Assembly (NCBI GenBank): GCA_013180625.2
Contig: SNVD02007596.1
Coordinates: forward strand, 226,676-290,675
DNA from: Boswellia sacra
Taxonomy: Eukaryota; Streptophyta; Magnoliopsida; Sapindales; Burseraceae
DNA: 64,000 nt
Reading direction: 5' to 3'
The translations under genes were made by a program, and so were the position numbers. The notes beneath the pieces were generated by a model that worked only from the letters and a program-made list of their open reading frames with translations, was not told the DNA's origin and did not search any database. The first letter of the stretch is position 1. Each line of letters starts with the position of its first letter. Positions 1 to 9,031 of the stretch are shown in pieces.

Positions 1-1227
1 CAATGAACCCGATGACATGTTATATACCGTTGGAAAGCTCTCGAAGTCTATTTTCTGGAGAAATTTACGGTTTATAAATCCATTCAGTGTACCAAAAGTT
101 GTAATCAAAACAGTGTGAGATGTATAGAAATATAATTCCACAAGCCACTGTAGCATGTATAATACGGGGCCCTGTAGCAAGTCACTGTAGCAGAGTATTT
201 AAACACATTTTAGGGTTTTATTTTCATAACTTGAAGAGGGGAAAACGTGGGAGGAGGCTGCATTTCTGGATTTCTCTCATCCCTTGGAGTTCTTGAAGGA
301 GAAAGAAGATTTTGAAAGAGGAGGAACTACAATTCCAAGAAGATTCATCTACAAAGAAGATTTTCAAAGAATTTGCTAAGTTCTTTCTTTCCTTTTCAAT
401 TCTGGAATTTCTCTGTATTGTATTTGTTATTCTGATTGAATATGTGTAACTAAATCTGAATTGGTTGAGGGTGATTTCAAAGCCCTTGATATGGTTTTTG
501 TGAATTGATTGTGTAAGGAATTGTTATCCAATTCTCTAATTGAAGTTGCTTGTATTCTCCCATATTTAATGCTTATGATTGCTTGCTGATTGTATTTGAG
601 TGGCCAACTGAATATAATCTGGTTGTGATTTATTGCTAGACTAGAAATCTTGATCCGTAATTGTCTTGAATTTCTAATCATTAGTAGCAAAATTGTGATC
701 AGAGATTACAATTGGAGAATATAACCTAAGTTAAATAATCCGAGCTTGTGTGTTTATTGCTTAGATCAACCTATCTTTCTTATCATAATGCATCCATTGA
801 ATTAAACTCAGAGAGCTTGTTCTAGGTTGTTTAATGGATAGAGATTAAATAAAGAGCTTGTTTTATTTAACAACAAAGTAAGGAAAGATTGGGGTAATAG
901 AGCTTGTTATTATCTACGGTTGATAACTTCAATGCTGTAATTAGATGACAATTCTACAATTAATTCGCAAATCCATATCTTGTGGTAGAGAAGGATTCCT
1001 TAACCAGCTTTCTCCCATTGATTTTTCATTCAAATTTACTTTCTGTTTTGTTATTCTTTACTTGCATTCTTATTTCATTTAGTAAATCATTCAACAAAAA
1101 CCCCCCTGTTTAGTTTATTGTTGCTGGAAATAACAAATTCAATTAGAATCAATCCTCGTGGGAACGATACTTACTTATCACTTTATTACTTGTGCGACTA
1201 GTATACTTGCTAGTTTCGAACGCATCA
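1..1227 (+). repeat. 5' LTR of the LOG-carrying element (first ~196 bases missing)
   Basis: Base 1 aligns with 7807 in the 3' LTR, so about 196 bases lie outside the window. The LTR ends in GCATCA at 1227, seven bases before the primer site. A TATTTAA box at 196-202 is the likely promoter, with three CTGTAGCA copies just upstream (148, 172, 185). The two LTRs differ by scattered substitutions, denser after about base 480, so the insertion is not brand new. Confidence 0.9.
148..202 (+). promoter_or_regulatory. LTR promoter: triple CTGTAGCA plus TATTTAA
   Basis: CTGTAGCA occurs at 148-155, 172-179 and 185-192, followed by TATTTAA at 196-202. The arrangement is conserved in the 3' LTR (7953, 7977, 7990, box at 8001). 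In the copy at the right edge of the window the box reads TATATAA (63531). Conservation among three LTRs suggests a functional core promoter with a triplicated upstream element; this is inference. Confidence 0.6.
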
Positions 1228-1233
1228 AGTTTT

Positions 1234-1251
1234 TGGCGCCGTTGCCGGGGA
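1234..1251 (+). other. Primer binding site, tRNA-Asp type
   Basis: TGGCGCCGTTGCCGGGGA lies 6 bases downstream of the LTR end. It is complementary to the 3' end of plant tRNA-Asp including CCA, the usual primer of Athila-lineage elements. It is fully intact. Confidence 0.9.
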
Positions 1252-1340
1252 TTGATTTTCTAATCGATTTGTTATTTTGTTTTCATTGTTGATTCATATT
1301 TTCTTTGTTTTTCTTTTCTGATTGTTTGTGTTTAGACAAC

Positions 1341-1496
1341 ATGGCAGTAAACTTCTATCAATTCAGTAGCGGATTTGAGCCACAAGTACCATGGAGAGTA
1401 AATGAGGTAAGCACTCCGAACATTGAACAACAACTTTCTGAGCTAACCTCTATTGTGGAAAACATGGCTTGTAGGAGATATGCAAAAATCTTATGA
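1341..1496 (+). pseudogene. gag N-terminal remnant, frameshifted from the main gag frame
   Basis: A short frame beginning MAVNFYQF ends at 1496. It corresponds to the linker that precedes the zinc knuckle in Athila Gag. It overlaps the next frame (from 1453) but lies in a different phase, so a small indel near 1465-1495 separates the two. The several hundred residues normally upstream, including the conserved capsid-like part, are absent because the LTR and leader are followed almost directly by this segment. Confidence 0.65.
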
Positions 1497-2901
1497 ATGT
1501 GGGATATATTCTACGATGGAGCATCCAATCGACATGTATCCAACTTTACAAGAAGAATATATGGAACAAGCCAATGCCATGGGTGGATTTCCAGGACAAA
1601 CGAGGCAATGGTATGATCATTTCTCTAGCACTTACAATGCTGGATGGGAAGATCAACATAATTTCAGTTACTGGAATCATCAACCAATCACCCCAAATGC
1701 CATACCAAATCGGCCACAAGGTTTTAATCAACCTAGAGTGCAGCAACCATTTCAAATGCAACCACCACCAATGCCACATCCAGCACCACAACCAGCTTCA
1801 CAAAACTCAGGTATGTCTCTCCAGGATATTGTTAATGCACTTGCCACTAACACAATGCAATTCCAGCAGGAAACTGGGGCAAGTATCCAAAACCTGGCAA
1901 ATCAAATGGGACAATTGGCCACTAGCATGAGCAAATTCGAGGGCCAAGGCTCAGAAGAATTATCTTGTCAAACGGTGATCAATCCAAGAGAAAATTCTTG
2001 TGCGATAACTTTGCAAAATGGAGAGCAATTAGATGTCCTACCAAAGAAATCACAAACTGATGAAGGAGATGACACCACTTCCACCATGAACAAAACACTG
2101 ACTTCTCAGGTAAATCCTATAACTCCCATTCCTTCATATGTTTCTCCTCCACTTTTTCCTAGTAGATTTGCAAAATCGAAGGAGGAACAAGAACAAGAAA
2201 TCCTGGAAACTTCTCACAAAATCGAGGTAAATATACCACTTCTGGATGCTATCGAGCAAGTACCTCATTATACAAAATGTCTCAAGGAGTTATGCACCAG
2301 CAAAAGAAAGTTAAAAAGAAATGAGAAAGTAAGTGTGGTGGAAGATGTTTCAGCTGTATTGCAAAGGAAAATTCCTCCAAAGTGCAAAGATCCAGGTACG
2401 TTCACCATGCCATGCACCATTGGTAAAACCAAGTTTGAAAGAGTTATGTTAGATTTAGAAGCATCTATTAACATCATGCCATATTCTATTTATGCTTCTT
2501 TAATTCTTGGACCTTTTGCGAAAATTGGTATTACCATTCAAATTGCTGATCGTTTTAATGCATATACCAAAAGAGTTGTGGCAGATGTGCTTGTACAGAT
2601 GAATCAATTGGTTTTCCCAGCAGACTTCTATGTTCTTGAAATGGAGGATGAGACATCTCCTAATCCAACACCAATTCTTTTGGGGAGACCATTCTTGAAA
2701 ACTGCTCGAACTAAGATTGATGTGCATGATGGCACTCTCACCATGGAATTCGATGGCGAGGTGATTCGTTTCAATATTTTTGAGACAATGAGGTACCCTA
2801 GTGACTTGCATTCTTTTTTTGCAGTTGATGTTATTGATTCTTTGCCACAACAACATTTTGAGTTAACTCGCAAGAATGGGATTGGAGTGGTTTTTTATTG
2901 A
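1453..2901 (+). pseudogene. gag C-terminus fused to retropepsin-like protease
   Basis: This 482-codon frame begins in the Athila zinc-knuckle region, but two expected cysteines are tyrosines (CGIYSTMEHPIDMYP), so the knuckle cannot bind zinc normally. A Gln/Pro/Asn-rich linker follows to about residue 150, then a charged spacer. An aspartic protease occupies about residues 315-450, with the flap region and the ILLGRPFL motif before its end. The active-site motif reads D334-L-E-A-S where DLGAS is expected. The glycine-to-glutamate change probably destroys activity. TGA at 2899-2901 interrupts a frame that continues in phase into pol at 2941, so the original product was a Gag-Pol polyprotein. 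Confidence 0.85.
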
Positions 2902-2940
2902 GGGCACATAGGGATAGAAAATTCCAAGGAATCAAGAAGG

Positions 2941-3309
2941 TTGATACAAGTGTCCAAAGAAATGGAGGAAGCTGTGGCAAGCTTAGATGAGACCATAGCT
3001 ATAACCACAAATAGGTATGATGTTTCGTGCATTCAATTTCCTTTATCTAATGTGAAACTTCTGCCTTCTATAATGAAAGCCCCTACCTTGGAGCTTAAGC
3101 CTCTTCCAGATCATTTGAAGCATGGATTCTTGGATAAGAATGATCCTTTGCCAGTTAAAATAGAAATGGGCCTTGCACCACTACAACAAGAGAAACTCGT
3201 CCGAGTACTTAGAGATCACAAAACAGCTATTGGGTGGACGATTGTTGACATCCAAAGGCCCAGCCATATGTATGGACCTGATCTTGTTGGAAAGATCCCA
3301 GCCCACTAG
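2941..3309 (+). pseudogene. Start of pol: protease-RT linker and truncated RT N-terminus
   Basis: In the same frame as the gag-protease and separated from it by one stop codon. It carries the linker and the LVRVLRDHKTAIGWTIVDI stretch that opens the RT of Athila elements. The similarity then ends at a break near 3250-3309. None of the catalytic RT motifs, RNase H or integrase follow. This marks the left edge of a large internal deletion. Confidence 0.8.
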
Positions 3310-3684
3310 ATAAGCACAGTGATAGATTGGACCCTGCCATGATGGAACCAACGTCGGGCTGAGGACGTTTAACCAAGCGCTTATTGGAGGCAACCCAATT
3401 TCTTTAAAAAAATAAATAAAAAAAGAAAAGAAAAATAAAATAAGGTAATAATGATCGATTTTTATGTCTCGAGGAGATTCCTTTTGTAGGCCATCAAATT
3501 GACCAGGTTTTATCTCTCTTTGCCATCTGTCTTATTTGTTTTTATATTTCTTTTACTTGTTTTTGACTTTTGTTTGCTATTGTGTTGTTATCTCTTTAAT
3601 GTGTCTTTAGTTTCGTTTCTGCTCTTTTCCTTTCCTTCATTTTGTTTAATTTGATTATTCCGTACTTCGAATTTATTTGTGCAG
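3310..3684 (+). other. Post-pol relic and T-rich intron-like tract
   Basis: The first ~100 bases resemble the short conserved stretch found downstream of integrase in Athila elements (an AAGCGCTTATTGGAGGCAAC block near 3374). This would be the right edge of the pol deletion. A purine run follows, then about 220 bases of T-rich sequence ending in TTTATTTGTGCAG at 3684. That looks like a polypyrimidine tract with a 3' splice site. It is followed by an open stretch (3685-3780) that ends with TAA in CGGTAATATC, whose GTAATAT could be a weak 5' splice site. Confidence 0.45.
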
Positions 3685-3868
3685 CAACTTGAGGAAACAT
3701 TCAAACGGGAGTTGAAGCCATTGTTTGAAGGTTTAAAACGTGCATATCTGAGAGAAGAACAAACTCAATCGCATTATCGGTAATATCTGTCCTTTTCTTC
3801 TCTTCAATGGATGCTGATATCTTTCTATCGAACCTTCGTAAATATTTCCCTTCACTTCCTCAAATGCT

Positions 3869-4387
3869 GTGTTTAAAATATATAAAGTACGGATGACTAG
3901 ACTTTGGGCATTGATGCTCCTAAATGTGCCTGCTGATATCCGATGGCTTATCGAAGCCAAGGTGAGATTGTCCGGTGAGCCGGACATTAATCTCGCAAAA
4001 TACATGCCTGGTCCAGGAAAGAGCTACTACGCCAAGAGGCGAAGAGCGAAAAGGTTACAAGTATGTTATAAATGTGCTAGATGGAATTGTAAACAGACTT
4101 GTCGTTCATTAGGTTTTGTGTCCAGGAATAGAGAAGATAAACTTTCATTTATTAAGAATGGTTTGAGTAATGAGTCGCTGGATAATGTTTTGTGAACTCT
4201 CGAGTCACATTCTTGTGGACTTGTTCAACGTGAATTGCTTAATCTATGGACACAATTTCGTGATGAATTGCAGTGTTATAGTCTAGGGAATTTGACTAAA
4301 AAAGACCCTGTTTGCCAGTTTATAAGAAAACTGGATGGGAAGCAAATCCCGACTCATAGAAGGCGTTTCAGCCGTTACTGGACGTAA
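3869..4387 (+). pseudogene. Small basic Cys-cluster protein, plant-virus CRP-like, with premature stop
   Basis: The frame opens at 3869, hits TGA at 4193-4195, then stays open in phase to TAA at 4385-4387. The original product was therefore about 170 residues. Residues 1-45 are hydrophobic to mixed. An Arg/Lys block (YAKRRRAKRL, residues 54-63) is followed at once by a Cys cluster, C66-x2-C69-x4-C74-x3-C78. A basic block directly before a CxxC zinc-finger-like cluster, then a short charged tail, is the layout of the Cys-rich nucleic-acid-binding proteins of Betaflexiviridae (carlaviruses, vitiviruses), some of which suppress RNA silencing. The resemblance comes from recalled family layout, not a search. 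The frame lies where env-like ORFs occur in Athila elements. It could instead be a divergent element-specific protein. Confidence 0.55.
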
Positions 4388-4588
4388 AACCAGAGGAAGA
4401 TGTGAGCCACAATCACAACTACTTTTATATTTGAATGTGTGTTGTTGTTGTCGAATTTTATTTCTTTCTTGTTTCGTTTGATCTGATTATCAATGTTGTT
4501 TTTGTGTTGTTGTTGTTTGTTGATTTTGTTTGTTTTAATTTCAAGTTTTCCTTTTGACAAACCATATGACTACCCTATGGCATAAGTA
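4388..4588 (+). other. GTTGTTGTT-rich spacer
   Basis: A T/G-rich stretch with GTTGTTGTT runs separates the Cys-cluster frame from the hairpin repeats. No coding signal is seen. Its composition matches the T-rich tract before 3684 and could act as an intron interior. Confidence 0.3.
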
Positions 4589-4845
4589 CACGTGGGAGAC
4601 AAGTGTGGAGGTTTTGTCAACCTCCACCGAAAGTATATCTTTACTTTTCATGCTTCACGTTGGAGACAAGTGTGGCGGTTTTTGTCAACCCCCGCCGAAA
4701 GTGTATCTCCGTTTTCCATACTTCACGTGGGAGACAAGTGTGTAGGTTTTGTCAAACCTCGCCGAAAGCATATCTCATTTTTTCAAATCTTGGGGCGATA
4801 AATCTGCATCGAGCAACCCCCACCGAAAGTATGTCCCCATGTGTC
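4589..4845 (+). repeat. 67-68 bp tandem repeat, about 3.8 units, each with a hairpin
   Basis: Units start at 4589, 4656 and 4724 with CACGT(G/T)GGAGACAAGTGT; a degenerate partial unit follows from about 4791. Each full unit holds an inverted repeat around TTTTGTCAA. Unit 1 pairs GTGGAGGTT with AACCTCCAC. Unit 2 pairs GGCGG with CCGCC. Unit 3 pairs AGGTTT with AAACCT. An A-T pair in unit 1 is C-G in unit 2, so the stem is kept while bases change. The shared CCGAAAGTATATCT-like tail follows each hairpin. Confidence 0.85.
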
Positions 4846-4973
4846 AACATTTGAGAGTTTTATGGGTGTATATATACATTCTGTATATTTTCATATGTCA
4901 TTCCATAACCTGTCTTGCAATTGAAAAGCATAATATCTACCGTGTCTAACACAAGATTAGAGCACTTGTAGAA

Positions 4974-5625
4974 ATGGAGAAAACACCAATTCGGCGATTC
5001 CGCAATATATGCGTATTTTGCGAATCGCAATTTGGTAAAGATGGAGAGTTTACCACAGCAGCTCTTGATCTTGGTAGGACATTAGCTGCGAGGGGTATTA
5101 ATTTGATTTATGGAGGGGGAAGTCTTGGGTTAATGGGGTGTGTGTCAACAGCTGCATCCCTAGGAGGGAGCAAAGTTCTCGGCATTATCCCTAAACCATT
5201 AGCTGTACGAGATATCGTAGGCAAAACAATCGGGGAAGAGTTACAGGTCTCTAGTATGCATGAGCGTATTGCACATATGGTTGTTAAGTCCGATGCATTT
5301 ATAGCTTTGCCGGGTGGTTATGGTACATTAGAGGAGATATTTCAAATCACCTCTTGGGCACAGCCAAACATCCATCGGAAACCCATTGGTTTGTTAAATG
5401 TCAATAATTTTTTTGATGGTTTGTTGTCCTTTCTTGATCAAGCTGTAGAAAAAAAATTTCATCTCACCGTCAGCAAGGCAAATGCTGGTTACAGCTTCAA
5501 CTGCAGGAGAGTTAATTGACAAACTACAAGAATTCGTTTATTCACCTGATCCAACAATGGCTCAGATAAATTGGTTTGGAGAAGGCAACAAAAGGCGTCA
5601 ACTGGATTTAACCCTCCATCTGTAA
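4974..5625 (+). pseudogene. LOG: Captured intronless LOG gene (cytokinin riboside 5'-monophosphate phosphoribohydrolase), one frameshift
   Basis: LOG enzymes release active cytokinin bases from nucleotide precursors in one step. The frame opens at ATG 4974 and contains the Rossmann-like GGGSLGLMG (residues 47-55), the MHER segment with R98, and the full catalytic signature PGGYGTLEE (113-121). Length and order match plant LOG proteins (about 210-220 residues), closest in my judgement to LOG8/LOG10-like members. After F162 (5457-5459) one extra base in an A8-T3 run shifts the frame and the open frame ends at 5519. The expected C-terminal segment continues in the +1 frame to TAA at 5623-5625. 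Plant LOG genes usually have several introns; none is present, so capture through an mRNA is likely. It has the same orientation as gag. Confidence 0.88.
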
Positions 5626-7595
5626 TCTCTATTTGTTGGTTTGCTTCGTTTTTGTTTGCTTTCTTTTTAGTGTGTTTATTTGAGATTTTTCATGTCGTTT
5701 CTTTTGAGCTTTTCAGGTTATTTCTTTCGTCCCAGGTAATATTTTTTAATCTCGGTTTTTAGAGTGGTGGCTTAAAAAGTTCAAGTTCTCTTGAAACGCA
5801 TTCTGGATCTCTTCAATCCATAATGGATGAATAAGGAGGCTAACTTCTAAACTTTTTAGACCCATTCTAACTAACTTATTTTTGTTTGCTGACTTGTTGA
5901 ACTTTGTTATTTTATGAGTGAGTTTAGTTTTGCGTAATTTAGAGTTGTTATGTGTTTTTATCTTTATCAGTTTCGATTCAAAAAAAAAACATTGTGGAAA
6001 AACCTGAGAATGGCAGAATATGGGGTTTTCTTAACTCTTGAAACGCATTCTCTCTTAATAAATCTGTAGTTTGTTTATTTCATGTTGTTTGAAGTGTCTT
6101 GTTCTTGTTTTGTTCTTTCATAATAAAGGTATATAGGCTGGAAACCTTAAGTCTGCGGGATACTGGTCCTAAGGATTGATGAAATATACAATCTTGACTC
6201 AGGTGTAACAACGCCACGTACCTCTTTCTTGCATTTTGTGGGTCGATGATAAGATAATGATTGAATTAAGAATAACTCTTGGAAAATAATAAATGATGCA
6301 TGGATCTGTGTGCTTGAAATGTTTATTGGTTTTGCTTTGCCTTTGATTCCTTGTGCAACATTGAGCACTAAGCTATTATCACTGAGTTATTTGTTCACTT
6401 AGAGAAAGTTTATGTAATTTAAATGTTTCTTCAGATTTCAATGAATTGTAGAACTTGTTTGATGGTCACTCGAGGCGAAATCCTAGACTGTGCAACATTA
6501 GGGAAATGATTTAGGCCATCTTTGGACCGTTTGAGCCTTAATAGCCAACCTTGACTAAAATTGATCCCTAGTTACCCCTTTGAGCCTCTGTAAGCCTTTT
6601 TCTTGTTAACTCACTAAAAGATTTCCTAACCTCAAATGAATTTGTTCCAAACAGTTTATCCCTTACCTATGAGCATGTAGGTCATTCATAATTAAATTCT
6701 GAGCTATGTTCTTGTTTTGGGAAGTTAGAGGAGGTTGGGATGTGTCATGAGCAATGCAAGTGAGTTCTATTGTGTTTGTAAAAAAAAAAAAAAAGCCAAT
6801 CTATACTTATCGTCCACGTACTTACACATTGAGGATAATGTGTTGTTTAAGTGTGGGGGAGGGGAAGTGTAATAAAAAAAAAGAAAAAAAGAAAAAAAAA
6901 GAGAACAAAAGAAAAAAGAAAAAAAAGAACAAAAGAAGAAGAATAAGAGATCTATACCCTTAAGTGTTCTTGAAAAGAATGAAACAACAAAGTGTGGGGG
7001 TGTAGTTTTCTTTTGTTTTCTGCAAAAAAAAAAAAAAAAGATTGATGTTCTAAATAAGTATGGGGGAGTAACCTGGTGAATTGAAATGTTGTGTTATAGG
7101 GTTGAGCTCTACATAATCTTGAATGATTTATGTGTTTGTGGGTGATTTGAGCCAAATTATTATACTTTATCATACCTTCACCAAAGCCAAACGTTACAAG
7201 CTTAATAAAGTCCTACTTGATCCTTGGTGTTATGCATGTCTACATTAGTGGAGAGTGACTTGAAAAGCCGGCCTATGGAGTTCATTTACACACACATCTT
7301 CAATATTAAATATGATTCATTTTTATGCATAAACTCATCCGGGTTACAAGTGATTAGGTGAGAATGGCTCTACACACACACACTCGAGGAATTGAAGTGA
7401 AGCGAAACTAATCCTTGAGATGAAATTCTTGATCAAGTGCATTATTTTGAAGTTTTCCTTGGGTTATAATTAAGTACAATCTTTGAGGCCTATTTGCAAG
7501 TTGAAGCATTTGTGTGTGTTTTAATTTTTCTTTGATTCTGTTTAGATTTAGTTTTGTTTTCATATTGTTGTAGTTGCTCGAGGACTAGCAAGTCT
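5626..7595 (+). other. Long 3' non-coding domain of the LOG-carrying element
   Basis: No coding region can be supported here. The segment holds two copies of CTTGAAACGCATTCT (about 5792 and 6039), A-rich runs, a purine-rich stretch (6870-6940), and three G-rich motifs resembling the final polypurine tract: AAGTGTGGGGGAGGGG at 6849, AAGTGTGGGGG at 6990 and AAGTATGGGGGAG at 7056. Such long 3' domains are usual in Athila elements. Confidence 0.6.
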
Positions 7596-7610
7596 AAGTG
7601 TGGGGGAATT
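7596..7610 (+). other. Polypurine tract
   Basis: AAGTGTGGGGGAATT immediately precedes the 3' LTR start TGATAAGTG at 7611. This is the expected place and composition for plus-strand DNA priming. Confidence 0.8.
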
Positions 7611-9031
7611 TGATAAGTGTCTATTTATATATCATTTTCATATCAATTCGTCCATGTTTCTTTGCTATATTCCTTGGTATTTTTATGTTTTTGTGTGGTT
7701 TTGATGTTTGTAGGAGTTTTGGAGCAACTTGCACAAAAATGGAGTAAAACCCTTATTTTCACCTCTGCTAGTCAGTGATCTTCTCGGATTTAATTGTATT
7801 GATATACAATGAACCCGACGACATGTTATATACCGTTGGAAAGCTCTCGAAGTCTATTTTCTGGAGAAATTTACGGTTTATAAATCCATTCAGTGTACCA
7901 AAAGTTGTAATCAAAACAGTGTGAGATGTATAGAAATATAATTCCACAAGCACTGTAGCATGTATAATACGGGGCACTGTAGCAAGTCACTGTAGCAGAG
8001 TATTTAAACACATTTTAGGGTTTTATTTTCATAACTTGAAGAGGGGAAAACGTGGGAGGAGGCTGCATTTCTGGATTTCTCTCATCCCTTGGAGTTCTTG
8101 AAGGAGAAAGAAGATTTTGAAAGAGGAGGAACTACAATTCCAAGAAGATTCATCTACAAAGAAGATTTTCAAAGAATTTGCTAAGTTCTTTCTTTCCTTT
8201 TCAATTCTGGAATTTCTCTGTATTGTATTTGTTATTCTGATTGAATATGTGTAACTAAATCTGAATTGGTTGAGGGTGATTTCAAAGCCCTTGATATGGT
8301 TTTTGTGAGTTGATTGTGCAAGAAGTTGTTATCCAATTCTCTAATTGAAGTTGCTTGTATTTTCCCATATCTAATGCTTATGATTGCTTGCTGATTGTAT
8401 TTGGAATGTGGCAACTGTGTAATCTGGTTGTTGTCTATTGCTAGAGTAGAAATCTTGATCCGTAATTGTCTTGAATTTCTAATCCTTAGTAGCAAAATTG
8501 TGATCAGAGATTGCAATTGGAGAATACAACCTAAGTTAAATAATCCGAGCTTGTGTGTTTATTGCTTAGATCAACCTATCTTTCTTATCGTAATGCATCC
8601 ATTGAATTAAATTTAGAGAGCTTGTTCTAGGTTGTTTAATGGATAGAGATTAAATAAAGAGCCTGTTTTATTTAACAACAAAGTAAGGAAAGATTGGGAT
8701 AACAGAGCTTGTTGTTATCTACGGTTGATAATTTCAATGGTGTAATTGGATGACAATTCTATGATTAATTCGCAAATTCATATCTTGTGGTAGAGAAGGA
8801 TCCCTTAACCAGTTTCTCTCATTGATTTTTCATCTGTTTAATTTGCATTGTGTTATTCTTCACTTGCATTAATATTTCATCTAGTTAATCAATCAACAAA
8901 ACCCCCCTCATTTAGTTTATTGTTGCTTTCGAATAACAATTTTAATTAGAATCAATCCTCGTGGGAACGATATCTTACTCATCACTTTATTACTTGTGCG
9001 ACTAGTATACTTGCTAGTTTTGAACGCATCA
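7611..9031 (+). repeat. 3' LTR of the LOG-carrying element, complete (1421 bp)
   Basis: Begins TGATAAGTG after the polypurine tract and ends GCATCA at 9031, giving TG...CA ends. It contains the triple CTGTAGCA and TATTTAA promoter (7953-8007). It closes with the block GTGGGAACGATA, typical of the 3' end of Athila LTRs. The 5 bases after it, CTTAC, are the presumed target-site copy in Tekay LTR sequence. Confidence 0.92.

Larger units (their letters stand above)
1..9031 (+). mobile_element. Athila-type LTR retrotransposon carrying LOG and a Cys-cluster ORF (5' end outside window)
   Basis: Near-identical sequences at 1-1227 and 7807-9031 are the two LTRs. Between them are a tRNA-Asp primer site, a gag-protease frame, the first part of reverse transcriptase, two non-retroviral reading frames and a polypurine tract, in the normal 5'-3' order. 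Most of gag, nearly all of RT, and all RNase H and integrase are absent, so the element is non-autonomous and would need proteins from relatives. It sits inside the left LTR of a Tekay-type element. The 5 bases after the 3' LTR are CTTAC; the matching 5' duplication lies before the window. Athila assignment rests on the primer site, the damaged gag zinc knuckle and the RT start. Confidence 0.9.

Noticed and set aside
427..690. Minus-strand frame repeated at 8232-8516
   Set aside because: It is present in both LTRs simply because the LTRs are copies; no coding features, antisense to the element.
4554..4949. Overlapping open frames across the 67-bp repeats
   Set aside because: Open only because the unit is nearly a multiple-free tandem repeat; the same residues recur in all frames, with no start context or family match. 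The RNA hairpins explain the conservation better.
4974..5519. Interpretation of LOG as an intact 181-residue enzyme
   Set aside because: The expected C-terminal segment is found in the +1 frame up to 5625, so the open frame is a frameshifted truncation; an assembly error in the A8-T3 run remains possible.
6754..6963. Lys-rich 69-codon frame
   Set aside because: Product of A-rich runs in the retroelement 3' domain.
1..9031. Target-site duplication of the LOG-carrying element
   Set aside because: Only the right side (CTTAC) is visible; the left side lies outside the window, so it could not be confirmed.
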